Source: Prochlorococcus sp. AG-424-P16 (GTDB lineage Bacteria > Cyanobacteriota > Cyanobacteriia > PCC-6307 > Cyanobiaceae). From it: a stretch of DNA of 60,977 bases. Below are positions 1 to 6,541 of the stretch, in pieces. The notes under the pieces were generated by a model. That model worked only from the letters and a program-made list of their open reading frames with translations. It was not told the DNA's origin and searched no databases. Positions within the stretch are counted from its first letter, which is position 1. Each line of letters begins with the position of its first letter. The position numbers and the translations under genes are program-made. The stretch spans positions 1 to 60,977 of the forward strand of contig QCNI01000006.1 in NCBI GenBank assembly GCA_003213255.1. Reading direction: 5' to 3'.

Positions 1-59
1 CATTTTCAATACGGTGCAAAAACTTTTTAAAAATTCTCAATTTATTAAGAGAAAAATAT

Positions 60-359
60 CTATATCATCCTTTGGCAAAAAGTATCAACAAGCTCCAATG
101 GAACATCTAACAAAGAAGCTGTCAATTCCTCTCTACTTTCTGCCTGCTCATCAGTTCCAGAAGAATAAAAAGTATAATATCTCGCGCAAATCTCTTTATA
201 TCTTAGTAACTTTACATTTTCATTTAAAATATTTCTATTTTCTTTAAGAGTACTTGAAATAGAATATGAATTGATAGCTACAATAGCCATAAAAATATTT
301 AATGAATATTTTCTTAAAAAGTTTATTGTTTTTGTTTTATAAATATTTAATTTGTTCAT
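60..359 (-). CDS. Small hypothetical membrane protein (99 aa)
   Basis: I do not recognise this family. The 99-residue product has a basic N-terminus (about residues 1-18), one likely membrane segment at about 19-36, and a polar remainder ending in an acidic, leucine-rich stretch with one Cys close to the end. It starts with ATG and its AT-rich codon use matches the neighbourhood. It is divergent from the next gene, with nearly 290 bases of AT-rich DNA between them. It is typical of the short ORFan membrane proteins in Prochlorococcus accessory regions; no function can be assigned. Confidence 0.5.
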   Translation of the reverse strand: MNKLNIYKTKTINFLRKYSLNIFMAIVAINSYSISSTLKENRNILNENVKLLRYKEICARYYTFYSSGTDEQAESREELTASLLDVPLELVDTFCQRMI

Positions 360-647
360 ATGAAATCAGCTAAATAAGGCGTCAATATTTAGTCGATAAA
401 TTTAAAATAAGTAACGAAAATTAAGAGGTAATTAATTTAAAAATAAATTTGTTTAAAGAAAGTCAAGACGCTTAAAAATTTAAAGAAGCTATTAATTTTA
501 AGGTCAATATAAATTAATAGTTGAAAATATTAAGATTTCTCGATTCGAACGACTCATCAAAATGAGTAAATTTACTAACTGACAAATTATTTTTTTTTAC
601 TTATTATTAAAAATAACTTAAGAAAAATTTAAGTAAAGGTTAACATT
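360..647. other. Intergenic stretch, no gene seen
   Basis: Very AT-rich DNA between two divergent small genes. I see no ORF with a credible start. A short TTCGAA-containing segment near 541-552 looks faintly like a tRNA T-arm, but it has no matching stem or acceptor end. The promoters of both flanking genes should lie here, but no clear -35/-10 pair stands out. Confidence 0.4.
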
Positions 648-878
648 ATGGCAAAATCAAAAGCAGAGAGAAAAAAAGCTATTTTATCTCTAAAAACTCC
701 AGCTATTCTGGCAGATGGAGTTATCCAGTTCAGCACAATCGTAACTTCTATCACACTTGTTTTTTTAACAGTTGGATTTTATTCGGCTTCTAATCAAGCT
801 AATAATTTAAATAAAAACTTAGAAAGAATTACTTCACAAAATTCAGTAAATATGAGTGCTGGAGATTATTGCGATTAA
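648..878 (+). CDS. Small hypothetical membrane protein (76 aa)
   Basis: A 76-residue protein with a lysine/arginine-rich N-terminus (residues 1-14), a hydrophobic segment at about 27-48 and a polar tail. This suggests a single-pass inner or thylakoid membrane protein with its basic end in the cytoplasm. The ATG follows a GTAAAGGTTAAC stretch that may contain a weak ribosome-binding site. I recognise no domain. It stands alone, divergent from the gene to its left. Confidence 0.5.
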   Translation: MAKSKAERKKAILSLKTPAILADGVIQFSTIVTSITLVFLTVGFYSASNQANNLNKNLERITSQNSVNMSAGDYCD

Positions 879-999
879 GCTCTTTGATAATTAAACTTTA
901 GTGTTAATGCCTTAAAAATTTATATCAAAAAATTTACTTTTGCTATGCCAGAATCAGAGAGATAAAATAATAAAGGAATGCATTAACTCTGCAAGGTAA

Positions 1000-1200
1000 T
1001 TATAAAAAAGAAAAAATCATCATTTGTTTATATTTTGAGGAACCAATAACTAAATTTAAACTTGATATCTTATGGAATTTTTTATGCGTAAAATTACAAA
1101 ATTCATTTTCATCTGAATAGTTAATTAAATCAACTGCATTAATATTTGAATCAAACCACAGGTCATATTCTATGTAATTTGGCTCTGCAAAATAAGTCAT
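1000..1200 (-). CDS. Small hypothetical protein, paralogue of the 5292-5474 gene
   Basis: The 66-residue product begins MTYFAEPNYIEYD and contains DLINYSDENEF and LVIGSS. The gene at 5292-5474 has matching MSYFAEPNHIEYD, DLINYSDEKEF and LTIGSS segments in the same order, so the two are clear paralogues, placed in opposite orientations. The conserved pairing of both copies argues that this is a real coding family. The last ten residues differ completely, as if the 3' end had been replaced. No function is known to me; the protein is acidic and probably soluble. Confidence 0.6.
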   Translation of the reverse strand: MTYFAEPNYIEYDLWFDSNINAVDLINYSDENEFCNFTHKKFHKISSLNLVIGSSKYKQMMIFSFL

Positions 1201-1536
1201 ACCAAATTTATTTCAAAAAGAAAAAGCTTCACTATTTCGTGTGAGGATAATATAGAAGCTACCCACAGCTTAAAAGATTAAATGAACTCTTCTTTAAGAA
1301 TTAAATAAGATACGAATAAGAAAAAATAAAATATTATTTTAATTTAAAAAAATGATTAGTTTACTTTTTGCATACTATAAAAAATTGCATCCAAGACCAC
1401 TGCTTTGCTTTAGAAGAATTGAATGCATTATTAGAATCACATTTTAAAGTTATAAGCAAGTTATGAATTGTTTAAAAGAAAAAAAAGAAACAAAAAGAAA
1501 GGGATTTTTGCAAGTTATATTTTTAATAAAAAGTAA
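1201..1536. other. Intergenic stretch, no supported gene
   Basis: AT-rich DNA between a small gene and the 3' end of the SIMPL pseudogene. The only ORF starting with ATG is about 31 codons (from 1351). It has no hydrophobic pattern or similarity that I can recognise, so I do not call it. Confidence 0.4.
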
Positions 1537-1990
1537 TTATCTAATTTGTGTTTTTGCTTCTAAACCTATTAATTTCATAAGGACTTTTGCATTACTTGCA
1601 ACTGCAGAATATTGTTTTTCTCTCATTGCTCTATGCATTGCATTTTCTAATGTACATACTAATTTCGCTGTCCTCAATTCCATTGGCTTTAAGGAATTCC
1701 ATTGTCTTATTAATGGACTCCTTGTGCTTGGTAAATGAGTCAATCTGAGTTTTACCTGAGGTCTTTACCTGGACTGACCATTTTGCAATATCACTCTCAA
1801 AACTTTCAGTACTTGCACCTGTAACAGTGATAGTATTCTCTACCGTTCTGAACCCTCTTACAAGGACCGTGGAGGCACCTATAAATCCTCCGAGAGATAA
1901 GACAGCCATTGCGAAAACAAGTGGCGGAGTGCGGCGTATAACGCCCAAAGAATCGCCCGGCAGCGACCTGAGTCTCTTAATAATTTTCAT
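1537..1990 (-). pseudogene. Truncated SIMPL-domain (DUF541) gene joined to an unrelated 3' fragment
   Basis: The minus strand opens at 1990 with a basic N-terminus, a membrane segment at about residues 25-46, then TVTGASTESF and AKWSV, the start of a SIMPL (DUF541) domain. SIMPL proteins of this type are usually well over 200 residues, but here the recognisable part ends near residue 110 (about position 1655) and the frame closes at 1631. In another frame, 1537 to about 1660 reads as a helical tail containing AVASNAKVLMKLIGLEAKTQ, which recalls the C-terminus of phage small terminase subunits; I am not sure of that. The SIMPL half is clearly richer in G+C than the surrounding DNA. I read it as a broken, probably imported gene. 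Confidence 0.6.
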
Positions 1991-2330
1991 TGTCTATCAG
2001 TATGTGTGTAGGAGCTTTTTAACAGCTGAACCGAAAGAAAAATATTAGAAAATCCCTGACTTTTATTTCTTCAGTTCTATCTGGCCATTAAGGGAAACAT
2101 CTTTTATTGATGTGCCAATTTTGGAGTCGGTTACTAATATTGCCGAATAAAATATCAGTCCGCAAGGAGTATTTTTGTATTATTCCCTTTTCAAATTTTA
2201 AACACCTTAACATATTCAATTTAAATTGTTGATCCTTTATCCGTATAAGGGAGTTCCTCAAACCGTACATATTTATAAGTCGGATAGCTTGCCTGACTAG
2301 TTAGAACAAGGTTGTATTCGTCATAAGTAA
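1991..2330. other. Intergenic stretch with possible gene debris
   Basis: This lies upstream of the SIMPL pseudogene. A minus-strand frame over about 2065-2170 reads like the tail of a protein (VTDSKIGTSIKDVSLNG, then a stop) but has no start codon, because a stop sits just upstream of it. A 60-codon ORF in another frame (2088-2270) overlaps it and looks like chance. I interpret the stretch as decayed coding DNA next to the imported fragment. Confidence 0.3.
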
Positions 2331-2468
2331 ATGTCTACGAAATCCCCACTAAAAGAAGATTATGAATCTGAGATTGCAGAAAGAACAGAAGAAGAACTTC
2401 TTGAGGAAGAAATTAGGAATCAGCAAACATTGGATAGCTTTGTTGAATCTGATAAAAACTGGAGTTGA
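2331..2468 (+). CDS. Small acidic hypothetical protein (45 aa)
   Basis: An ATG start followed by 45 codons and TGA. The product is strongly acidic, with a Glu-rich helix (TEEELLEEEIRNQQ) that could form an amphipathic or coiled-coil segment. It is followed 28 bases later by another small gene on the same strand (2497), so the two may be co-transcribed. No family is recognised. Confidence 0.45.
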   Translation: MSTKSPLKEDYESEIAERTEEELLEEEIRNQQTLDSFVESDKNWS

Positions 2469-2496
2469 TTCAATTTAATTTATTAAGGAGAAAGTT

Positions 2497-2682
2497 ATGA
2501 ACTTAAAAAGATCACCATTCACAATCTTGAATAAAGAGAGTAGAGAAATTGACTATATCAAAGGAGTTTACAAGAGAAAAATTCAAGCTGAAATTGAATC
2601 TTATAAAGATCTCGAAGATGAAGACAAGAGAGATACGATACAAGCTCAAGATATATTGATGATTGATAGGGTATCAATTTAG
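2497..2682 (+). CDS. Small hypothetical protein (61 aa)
   Basis: The 61-residue product is charged and has no membrane segment. AAGGAGAAAG about ten bases before the ATG is one of the better Shine-Dalgarno sequences in this region, which supports the start. It lies just downstream of the 45-codon gene at 2331. Its stop codon directly abuts the stop of the convergent gene at 2683-2961. I do not recognise the family. Confidence 0.5.
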   Translation: MNLKRSPFTILNKESREIDYIKGVYKRKIQAEIESYKDLEDEDKRDTIQAQDILMIDRVSI

Positions 2683-2961
2683 TTATTCTTTTTTTTTCTT
2701 CTTTATCTTTTCATAAACCTCATCAGCCTTCTGTTCAATATTATCAAGCTTGTTTGAAAGTTCCTCTAGGGATTCTGCTTTTCCTTTTTTAACTACGATA
2801 TTTTTTAATTCTATAATTTTAACAGGCTCTTCTTTAACTATACTATCCTTTTTCTTTTCAGTTTTAATTCCAAACTTACTTTTTATAAAATTAGCTATAA
2901 AAATAAGAACAGGTACATGGGCTAGACCACCTATTACTATTCTTGTCTCTGAATAAGCCAT
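2683..2961 (-). CDS. Small hypothetical membrane-anchored protein with coiled-coil tail
   Basis: 92 residues: a short hydrophobic segment at about 7-25 (VIGGLAHVPVLIFIANFI), then a highly charged region ending in a likely coiled coil (EELSNKLDNIEQKADEVYEKIKK) and a lysine-rich terminus. This suggests a membrane anchor with a cytoplasmic helix. Its 3' end touches the convergent gene on the left. No family assignment. Confidence 0.5.
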   Translation of the reverse strand: MAYSETRIVIGGLAHVPVLIFIANFIKSKFGIKTEKKKDSIVKEEPVKIIELKNIVVKKGKAESLEELSNKLDNIEQKADEVYEKIKKKKKE

Positions 2962-3101
2962 TTAGTAGTTAAAAGTTCTGAGATATTTAAGCATAAATTT
3001 AATTTTAAATTCGTTTTATTAAGCCAATAAAAATTTGTGATCATTTCTTGATTCGTAGATCAAAAATCTTGCTATTAATTAAGTAGAGACTTTTTTATCA
3101 A

Positions 3102-3191
3102 ATGCCATTAGACGTATTTCTAATGAACATGTGTGTTGTAGTTATAGCATTGCTTATCAGAAGAGAAATCAAACTTAAGAAGGCGAGATAA
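3102..3191 (+). CDS. Very short putative membrane peptide (29 aa)
   Basis: A 29-codon ORF with a hydrophobic stretch (VFLMNMCVVVIALLI) followed by a basic tail, a pattern common among tiny single-pass membrane peptides of Prochlorococcus. The next short ORF begins three bases after its stop, which suggests a pair. Support comes only from this arrangement and the hydrophobicity. Confidence 0.35.
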   Translation: MPLDVFLMNMCVVVIALLIRREIKLKKAR

Positions 3192-3194
3192 ATT

Positions 3195-3314
3195 ATGAAG
3201 ACGCAAATTTTTAGAGAGCAATACATTCCAAATATCCATGCCATTACACTTTTACTAATGCTTCTTCTATGTCTATGGTTACCTCTAGCACTCAGATTCT
3301 TATTAATAATTTAG
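3195..3314 (+). CDS. Short putative membrane peptide (39 aa)
   Basis: A 39-codon ORF starting three bases after the preceding ORF. After a polar N-terminus of about 14 residues the rest is almost entirely hydrophobic (ITLLLMLLLCLWLPLAL), so a single transmembrane helix is likely. It may be translationally coupled to the 29-codon ORF. No family recognised. Confidence 0.4.
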   Translation: MKTQIFREQYIPNIHAITLLLMLLLCLWLPLALRFLLII

Positions 3315-3342
3315 TCGAATTAATTAGTTAATACTCTTATCC

Positions 3343-3732
3343 TTAAACTCTGCTATATCCTAATTTTGTTTTAAAGATCTTATATGGAACTCCTGTTCCG
3401 TTCATGGCTTCAATAACTTTATCTCCCACGGTTCCGTAAAATTCAACAGAAAAATCAGTTCCCAGTTCAGCATGAGCCTCAAGATAAACACCTAATGCTG
3501 GATTAGCTAAATGAGCTAGTAAAGCATCATCATTTTTATAAACTTCTGACCATACGAAACGAAGAGGATCATCAGGATCTTGATCAAAAGTATGATGGAA
3601 CATTCCAGGTTCGTCAGCTTCAACAGCTTTATCTGTCTTATCTGCAATTTCTAAGTATTCTGCAACCTTATCTTCCTTAACTTTAAGTTTTGCAAGAAGC
3701 ATAAATGGAGTATCTGATCCAAAACTAGACAT
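3343..3732 (-). CDS. ABM-type (antibiotic biosynthesis monooxygenase-like) small protein
   Basis: From the ATG at 3732 the product is 129 residues. MLLAKLKVKEDKVAEYLEIADKT is split by a short loop from GMFHHTFDQDPDDPLRFVWSEVY and then DDALLAHLANP. This is the beta-alpha-beta pattern of the ABM family, with the typical 'trp/tyr-EVY...D..A...H' half. Such proteins form dimeric alpha/beta barrels and may be haem-degrading, oxygenating or simply ligand-binding; the substrate cannot be read here. The reading frame extends 15 codons further up (to 3777), but that part covers a terminator-like hairpin and U-tract, so I prefer the internal ATG. Confidence 0.7.
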   Translation of the reverse strand: MSSFGSDTPFMLLAKLKVKEDKVAEYLEIADKTDKAVEADEPGMFHHTFDQDPDDPLRFVWSEVYKNDDALLAHLANPALGVYLEAHAELGTDFSVEFYGTVGDKVIEAMNGTGVPYKIFKTKLGYSRV

Positions 3733-3754
3733 AAAAAAAAGACTCTTGCGAGCC
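3733..3754 (-). promoter_or_regulatory. Terminator-like hairpin abutting the ABM start codon
   Basis: On the minus strand GGCTC-GCAA-GAGTC forms a five-pair stem (one G-T) with a GNRA-type tetraloop (3741-3754). Eight T follow (3733-3740), and then the ATG at 3732 directly. This is the layout of an intrinsic terminator or attenuator placed exactly at a start codon. Just upstream (3758-3768) lies ATCCCCATCAC, which is repeated at 3871-3881. Regulation by attenuation is an inference. Confidence 0.45.
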
Positions 3755-3849
3755 TGAGTGATGGGGATCTCCATCATGACAAATTAATTAGAAACAAACA
3801 ACTCCATCAATAGTTAATTTTTATTAATTACAAACACCATATGTAGTGC

Positions 3850-3923
3850 TAGGATTTTATTAAATGCCGGGTGATGGGGATTATCCCGCTTTTTGATTGG
3901 GGCGAAACTATCGCCCTTTTTTT
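3850..3923 (+). ncRNA. Candidate short RNA with its own promoter and terminator
   Basis: An extended -10 (TG-C-TAGGAT, 3847-3855) would start a transcript near 3862. It would end at the hairpin GGGCGA-AACTA-TCGCCC with seven T (3900-3923), giving about 62 bases. No plus-strand gene lies upstream to need this terminator. The RNA holds a ten-codon ORF (3864-3896, MPGDGDYPAF) and the sequence GTGATGGGGAT (3871-3881), which is complementary to the leader of the ABM gene on the other strand (3758-3768). No good -35 is visible. It could instead be a minus-strand leader element. Confidence 0.35.
3899..3923 (+). terminator. Rho-independent terminator
   Basis: A perfect six-pair stem (GGGCGA/TCGCCC, 3900-3905 with 3911-3916), a five-base loop and seven T. 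The T-run overlaps the stop codon of the convergent 49-codon gene. The orientation stops plus-strand transcription. Confidence 0.7.
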
Positions 3924-4071
3924 ATGGGTATAACTTTCTAATAGCTTCTTGTTGTTCTTGTTTTTTTATTTCTTCAGCATCATAAACAGGGCAAGTGTTC
4001 TGATTAAGTGATAAGAAAAAAGCACTTTTTTTAAAACGTTTGAATACAGGAGTCAATAGTAAAAGTTTCAT
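3922..4071 (-). CDS. Small hypothetical protein (49 aa)
   Basis: 49 codons from an ATG at 4071. The first half is basic and hydrophobic (MKLLLLTPVFKRFKK) and the second half is a charged helix rich in Glu and Gln (EEIKKQEQQEAIRKLYP). Its stop overlaps the T-run of the plus-strand terminator. It lies upstream of the ABM gene on the same strand and could share its transcript. Family not recognised. Confidence 0.45.
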   Translation of the reverse strand: MKLLLLTPVFKRFKKSAFFLSLNQNTCPVYDAEEIKKQEQQEAIRKLYP

Positions 4072-4205
4072 CGCTTATATTTGCTAAGTTGCTCAAACAT
4101 ACTTATCTACCCTTTTACTCCCAAACTTCCTCAGTTTTACTCCATACATAAGAGATTAACTAATAAGATTTAGTCATTAATTCAAGGGTATAAGAAGTAA
4201 GCATT

Positions 4206-4499
4206 TCATAAACAGTATAGAGCCACTGTTTGATCTAAATCTGCACAAGGTTCAATAGTAAATTCCAGTAATTCTCTCCAAGGACTCCACTGTTTCCATA
4301 TAGTTTCTAAGGAATCGGCATCTACCACAGAGTAACCATTGCCATGTTGTGGTAAGAAAATCTAAGATTTCACGTCATAACCTTCTGGTCTATTTTGTGG
4401 CCCTCCCTTGTCGTACCATTCTTTTAACATTTTAGATCCCTTGTTTTGGGACTTTGAATCAGTAAATTTAAAAGTAACTTGATATGACAGTCGAATCAT
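4206..4499 (-). pseudogene. DUF3303-like gene with one in-frame amber stop
   Basis: The frame from the ATG at 4499 to TGA at 4206 is 98 codons with a single TAG at codon 46 (4362-4364). Read through it, the product contains PEGYDVK, then IFLPQHGNGYSVVDAD and WSPWRELLEFTIEPC. This matches the DUF3303 pattern (PEG..., then a GxGFxxVE-type strand and a W...LLEFxVxP strand), with the amber codon at a usually aromatic position. Everything else in the frame is intact, so decay is very recent or the codon is read through. It overlaps the end of the upstream interrupted gene by 32 bases. Confidence 0.6.
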
Positions 4500-4746
4500 A
4501 AATATGTCCTGCACTCTCAATTAATGGTTTCACTGCTGGATCTTCAAACATAGATATTGATTTACCTTCTTCACCCTGTTCAATAAGAATTACACTGGTT
4601 GGATCATCTTTCTTTACACCTTTATATAAGCAAACAATTCCACGTTCTTTATTCAGTTGTATATTTTCTTCGCTGTCATAAACAGCAGCCCATTCCTAAT
4701 ATGGGACACTAATTTTGAATGTGAAAACGGTAGTTTCAAGAGACAT
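4468..4746 (-). pseudogene. DUF3764-like gene with one in-frame amber stop
   Basis: From the ATG at 4746 the frame runs 93 codons to TAA, with one TAG at codon 17 (4696-4698). The product reads TTVFTFKISVPY-stop-EWAAVYDSEEN, then RGIVCLYKGVKKDDPTSVILIEQGEEG. This resembles the small marine cyanobacterial DUF3764 proteins, in which the interrupted position is usually Glu (GAG to TAG). Its ATG follows directly on a terminator U-tract. Its 3' end overlaps the start of the second interrupted gene by 32 bases, so translation of the two was probably coupled. Confidence 0.55.
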
Positions 4747-4768
4747 AAAAAAAGGAGCTAGTTGCTCC
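4747..4768 (-). terminator. Terminator hairpin between DUF3303 gene and interrupted gene
   Basis: On the minus strand a perfect stem GGAGC-AACTA-GCTCC (4754-4768) is followed by seven T (4747-4753) and then immediately by the ATG at 4746. It lies 30 bases past the stop of the 4799-5119 gene. It would end that transcript or, if regulated, act as an attenuator for the downstream pair. Confidence 0.65.
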
Positions 4769-4798
4769 CTATTTTAGATCAAATGTAAATAAATTGAA

Positions 4799-5119
4799 TT
4801 ATCCCATTGCGGAAACAGCTTCAGAGACTTGTTTGTTTCTTTGAATAACCTCATCATCATTTAAAACAGCAGTGATATTCCAATCAAGACCAAATTTCGC
4901 TCTCCACACTCCAAAATGTTGAGATATTGCCAAGTGATTATCAGCCTTGAAAGTTACAAAAACCTCTCCTGTTTCAGGAGCATGGAATCTACTTACCAAT
5001 TCAAATCCATCAAAATTATCCATAGGTGCACCGGAAGCAATATACTGCTCAAACATCTTGTAACCTTCGGATTGAGAAATTCCGTCTGGAATAAGTCCAT
5101 GAACGTGATAGTAAACCAT
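4799..5119 (-). CDS. DUF3303-like small protein
   Basis: 106 residues. MVYYHVHGLI, then FDGFELVSRFHAPETGEVFVTFKADNHLAISQHFGVWRAKF (with short gaps) and LDWNITAVLNDDEV follow the beta-alpha-beta-beta-alpha-beta order of the DUF3303 family: strand 2 carries the 'G.E.V.R.H' motif and the last strand a 'V..VLNDDE' motif. Proteins of this fold dimerise into alpha/beta barrels; no reaction is established. It is the only intact member of the local DUF3303/DUF3764 group, and a terminator follows it. Confidence 0.65.
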   Translation of the reverse strand: MVYYHVHGLIPDGISQSEGYKMFEQYIASGAPMDNFDGFELVSRFHAPETGEVFVTFKADNHLAISQHFGVWRAKFGLDWNITAVLNDDEVIQRNKQVSEAVSAMG

Positions 5120-5291
5120 AAATAAAAATCATGAATGTAATTTCAATTTAAAAAGCATATTTTAAAAAGCATTTAAATTATCTTTAAATTTAGATTTTTA
5201 AGCTTTTCCCAATATGAATTCGCGAAAAAAAGAATCTTTATTTGGTATCGCATGTACCGTTTATTTATTTTTTAATAGCTATTAATTGGCT

Positions 5292-5474
5292 ATGAGTTAT
5301 TTTGCTGAGCCTAACCATATTGAATATGATGCATGGTTCGACGAAAATGTCGACCCAATAGATCTTATTAATTACTCAGATGAAAAGGAGTTTAGTGATT
5401 CGGTACACTATAAGTTCCATATGATGTCCACTAAAAATTTAACGATTGGTTCTTCTGATAATTTTCACTGGTAA
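5292..5474 (+). CDS. Small hypothetical protein, paralogue of the 1000-1200 gene
   Basis: 60 residues from ATG 5292 (a TTG two codons earlier is less likely). It shares FAEPNHIEYD, DLINYSDEKEF and IGSSD-type segments with the minus-strand gene at 1000-1200. The two copies therefore form an inverted pair around a 4 kb block. The product is acidic and soluble. The conserved spacing of motifs supports translation. Function unknown. Confidence 0.6.
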   Translation: MSYFAEPNHIEYDAWFDENVDPIDLINYSDEKEFSDSVHYKFHMMSTKNLTIGSSDNFHW

Positions 5475-5510
5475 GTAAAAGATTTTTCACTCCAAAGATA
5501 TTTATGAATC

Positions 5511-5888
5511 TTATGCAGAATATGTGCCATCATTTTCTCTTTTTGCCTTAGCTAAAATAATCTCACTTGCAACTTTTTCAATCATGTAAGCACTTTTTTT
5601 ACCAAAGCATTTTTCTTTTTTAATACTTTTAAAATCATTTGGAATTAAATCATTATGTTCACAACAATCGCATTTAATATCAATTTTCTTACCTCTGAAG
5701 ATTTCCAAAGCTCTAGAAAAAATCCATTGCTGAACTGAAATACTTTCCCAACCATCAAAATTAGACCATTCATCAAAATCCCTATTAAGGATACCTTTTA
5801 ATCCATCAGCCTGATTTACATATACTAAATGTGAATCTTTTCTTGGTTCATCATTTATACCAATTGTTTTGATAGAACTTTGATTCAT
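5511..5888 (-). CDS. Hypothetical protein with a Cys cluster (125 aa)
   Basis: A 125-residue soluble protein. The middle carries CDCCEH and, about 20 residues later, KKEKCFGKK, so a small metal-binding (zinc-ribbon-like) element is possible but not proven. The C-terminal part is a predicted amphipathic helix (MIEKVASEIILAKAK). I recognise no family. It is convergent with the small paralogue to its left. Confidence 0.5.
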   Translation of the reverse strand: MNQSSIKTIGINDEPRKDSHLVYVNQADGLKGILNRDFDEWSNFDGWESISVQQWIFSRALEIFRGKKIDIKCDCCEHNDLIPNDFKSIKKEKCFGKKSAYMIEKVASEIILAKAKRENDGTYSA

Positions 5889-6010
5889 TACATATATCTT
5901 GATTATGTAACCCTACAAATTTTAAAGATACTTTAAAAAATATCTTTTAGATTTCTTAACTTTAATAGTTACCCGAAAATAAATTAAATTAAAATATATT
6001 TTCTAAAAAC

Positions 6011-6154
6011 TTAAGCACAAATAACTGACAAATCTATAAAATTTTTATTTTCATCTGCCAGCTCAGTAATGATTCTATTTAGCCATTCAGAGTTGGTTTC
6101 ACAATAGCCTACATTTAAAATAGTTTTTTGCTTTGCTGTTTCTTCTTCATTCAT
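6011..6154 (-). CDS. Small hypothetical protein (47 aa)
   Basis: 47 codons from ATG 6154 to TAA. The product is acidic with two Cys residues and a helical centre (SEWLNRIITELADEN). An overlapping ATG four bases downstream opens a different, shorter frame. It stands alone between AT-rich stretches. Family not recognised. Confidence 0.4.
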   Translation of the reverse strand: MNEEETAKQKTILNVGYCETNSEWLNRIITELADENKNFIDLSVICA

Positions 6155-6337
6155 AATTAGACTATTTTTTATTTAAATTAGTCTTTAATAAGATCTATGT
6201 GAATAAGTCTTAATTACTATCTATCTCAAAAAGTTGTATTTAATACATATTTAAGAACTGCTAGTAAACAAATAAAATTAAATCGTTGACAAGAAAATCT
6301 AAACAAGTAAGAGTAGAAAAAATTTATTATTTAACCT

Positions 6338-6523
6338 ATGAATAACATCAAGATTGAGGAATTGATGAAAGTAAGGTTCGATGGTATTGCTAATAGAATT
6401 GGGCAATTAAGCAAAAGGGAAAGTGAGTCTTTATTACTTGAGCATCTTGAGTGGTTAGAGGGAGGATGGGAGACTGAAGAAATCTTATTTTTAAAAAGGC
6501 CCTATAGAAAATGGTGGTTCTAA
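6338..6523 (+). CDS. Small hypothetical protein (61 aa)
   Basis: 61 residues, helical and charged, with ESLLLEHLEWLEGGWETEE in the centre and an aromatic/basic end (RPYRKWWF). It resembles short conserved marine cyanobacterial proteins without known function. It is convergent with thiD, ending 18 bases before the thiD stop. Confidence 0.5.
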   Translation: MNNIKIEELMKVRFDGIANRIGQLSKRESESLLLEHLEWLEGGWETEEILFLKRPYRKWWF

Positions 6524-6541
6524 CTCCACTTCTATGAATAA

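Noticed and set aside
541-552. tRNA-like T-loop (TTCGAA)
   Set aside because: Stem matches only three of five pairs and no acceptor, D-arm or anticodon region can be found around it.
1463-1738. 91-codon plus-strand ORF
   Set aside because: Antisense shadow over the SIMPL/terminase-like fragment; no hydrophobic or domain pattern of its own.
2088-2270. 60-codon minus-strand ORF
   Set aside because: Overlaps what looks like decayed coding DNA in another frame, has no RBS or recognisable pattern, and its composition looks random.
5213-5284. 23-codon plus-strand ORF before the small paralogue
   Set aside because: Too short and without similarity; likely chance in AT-rich DNA.
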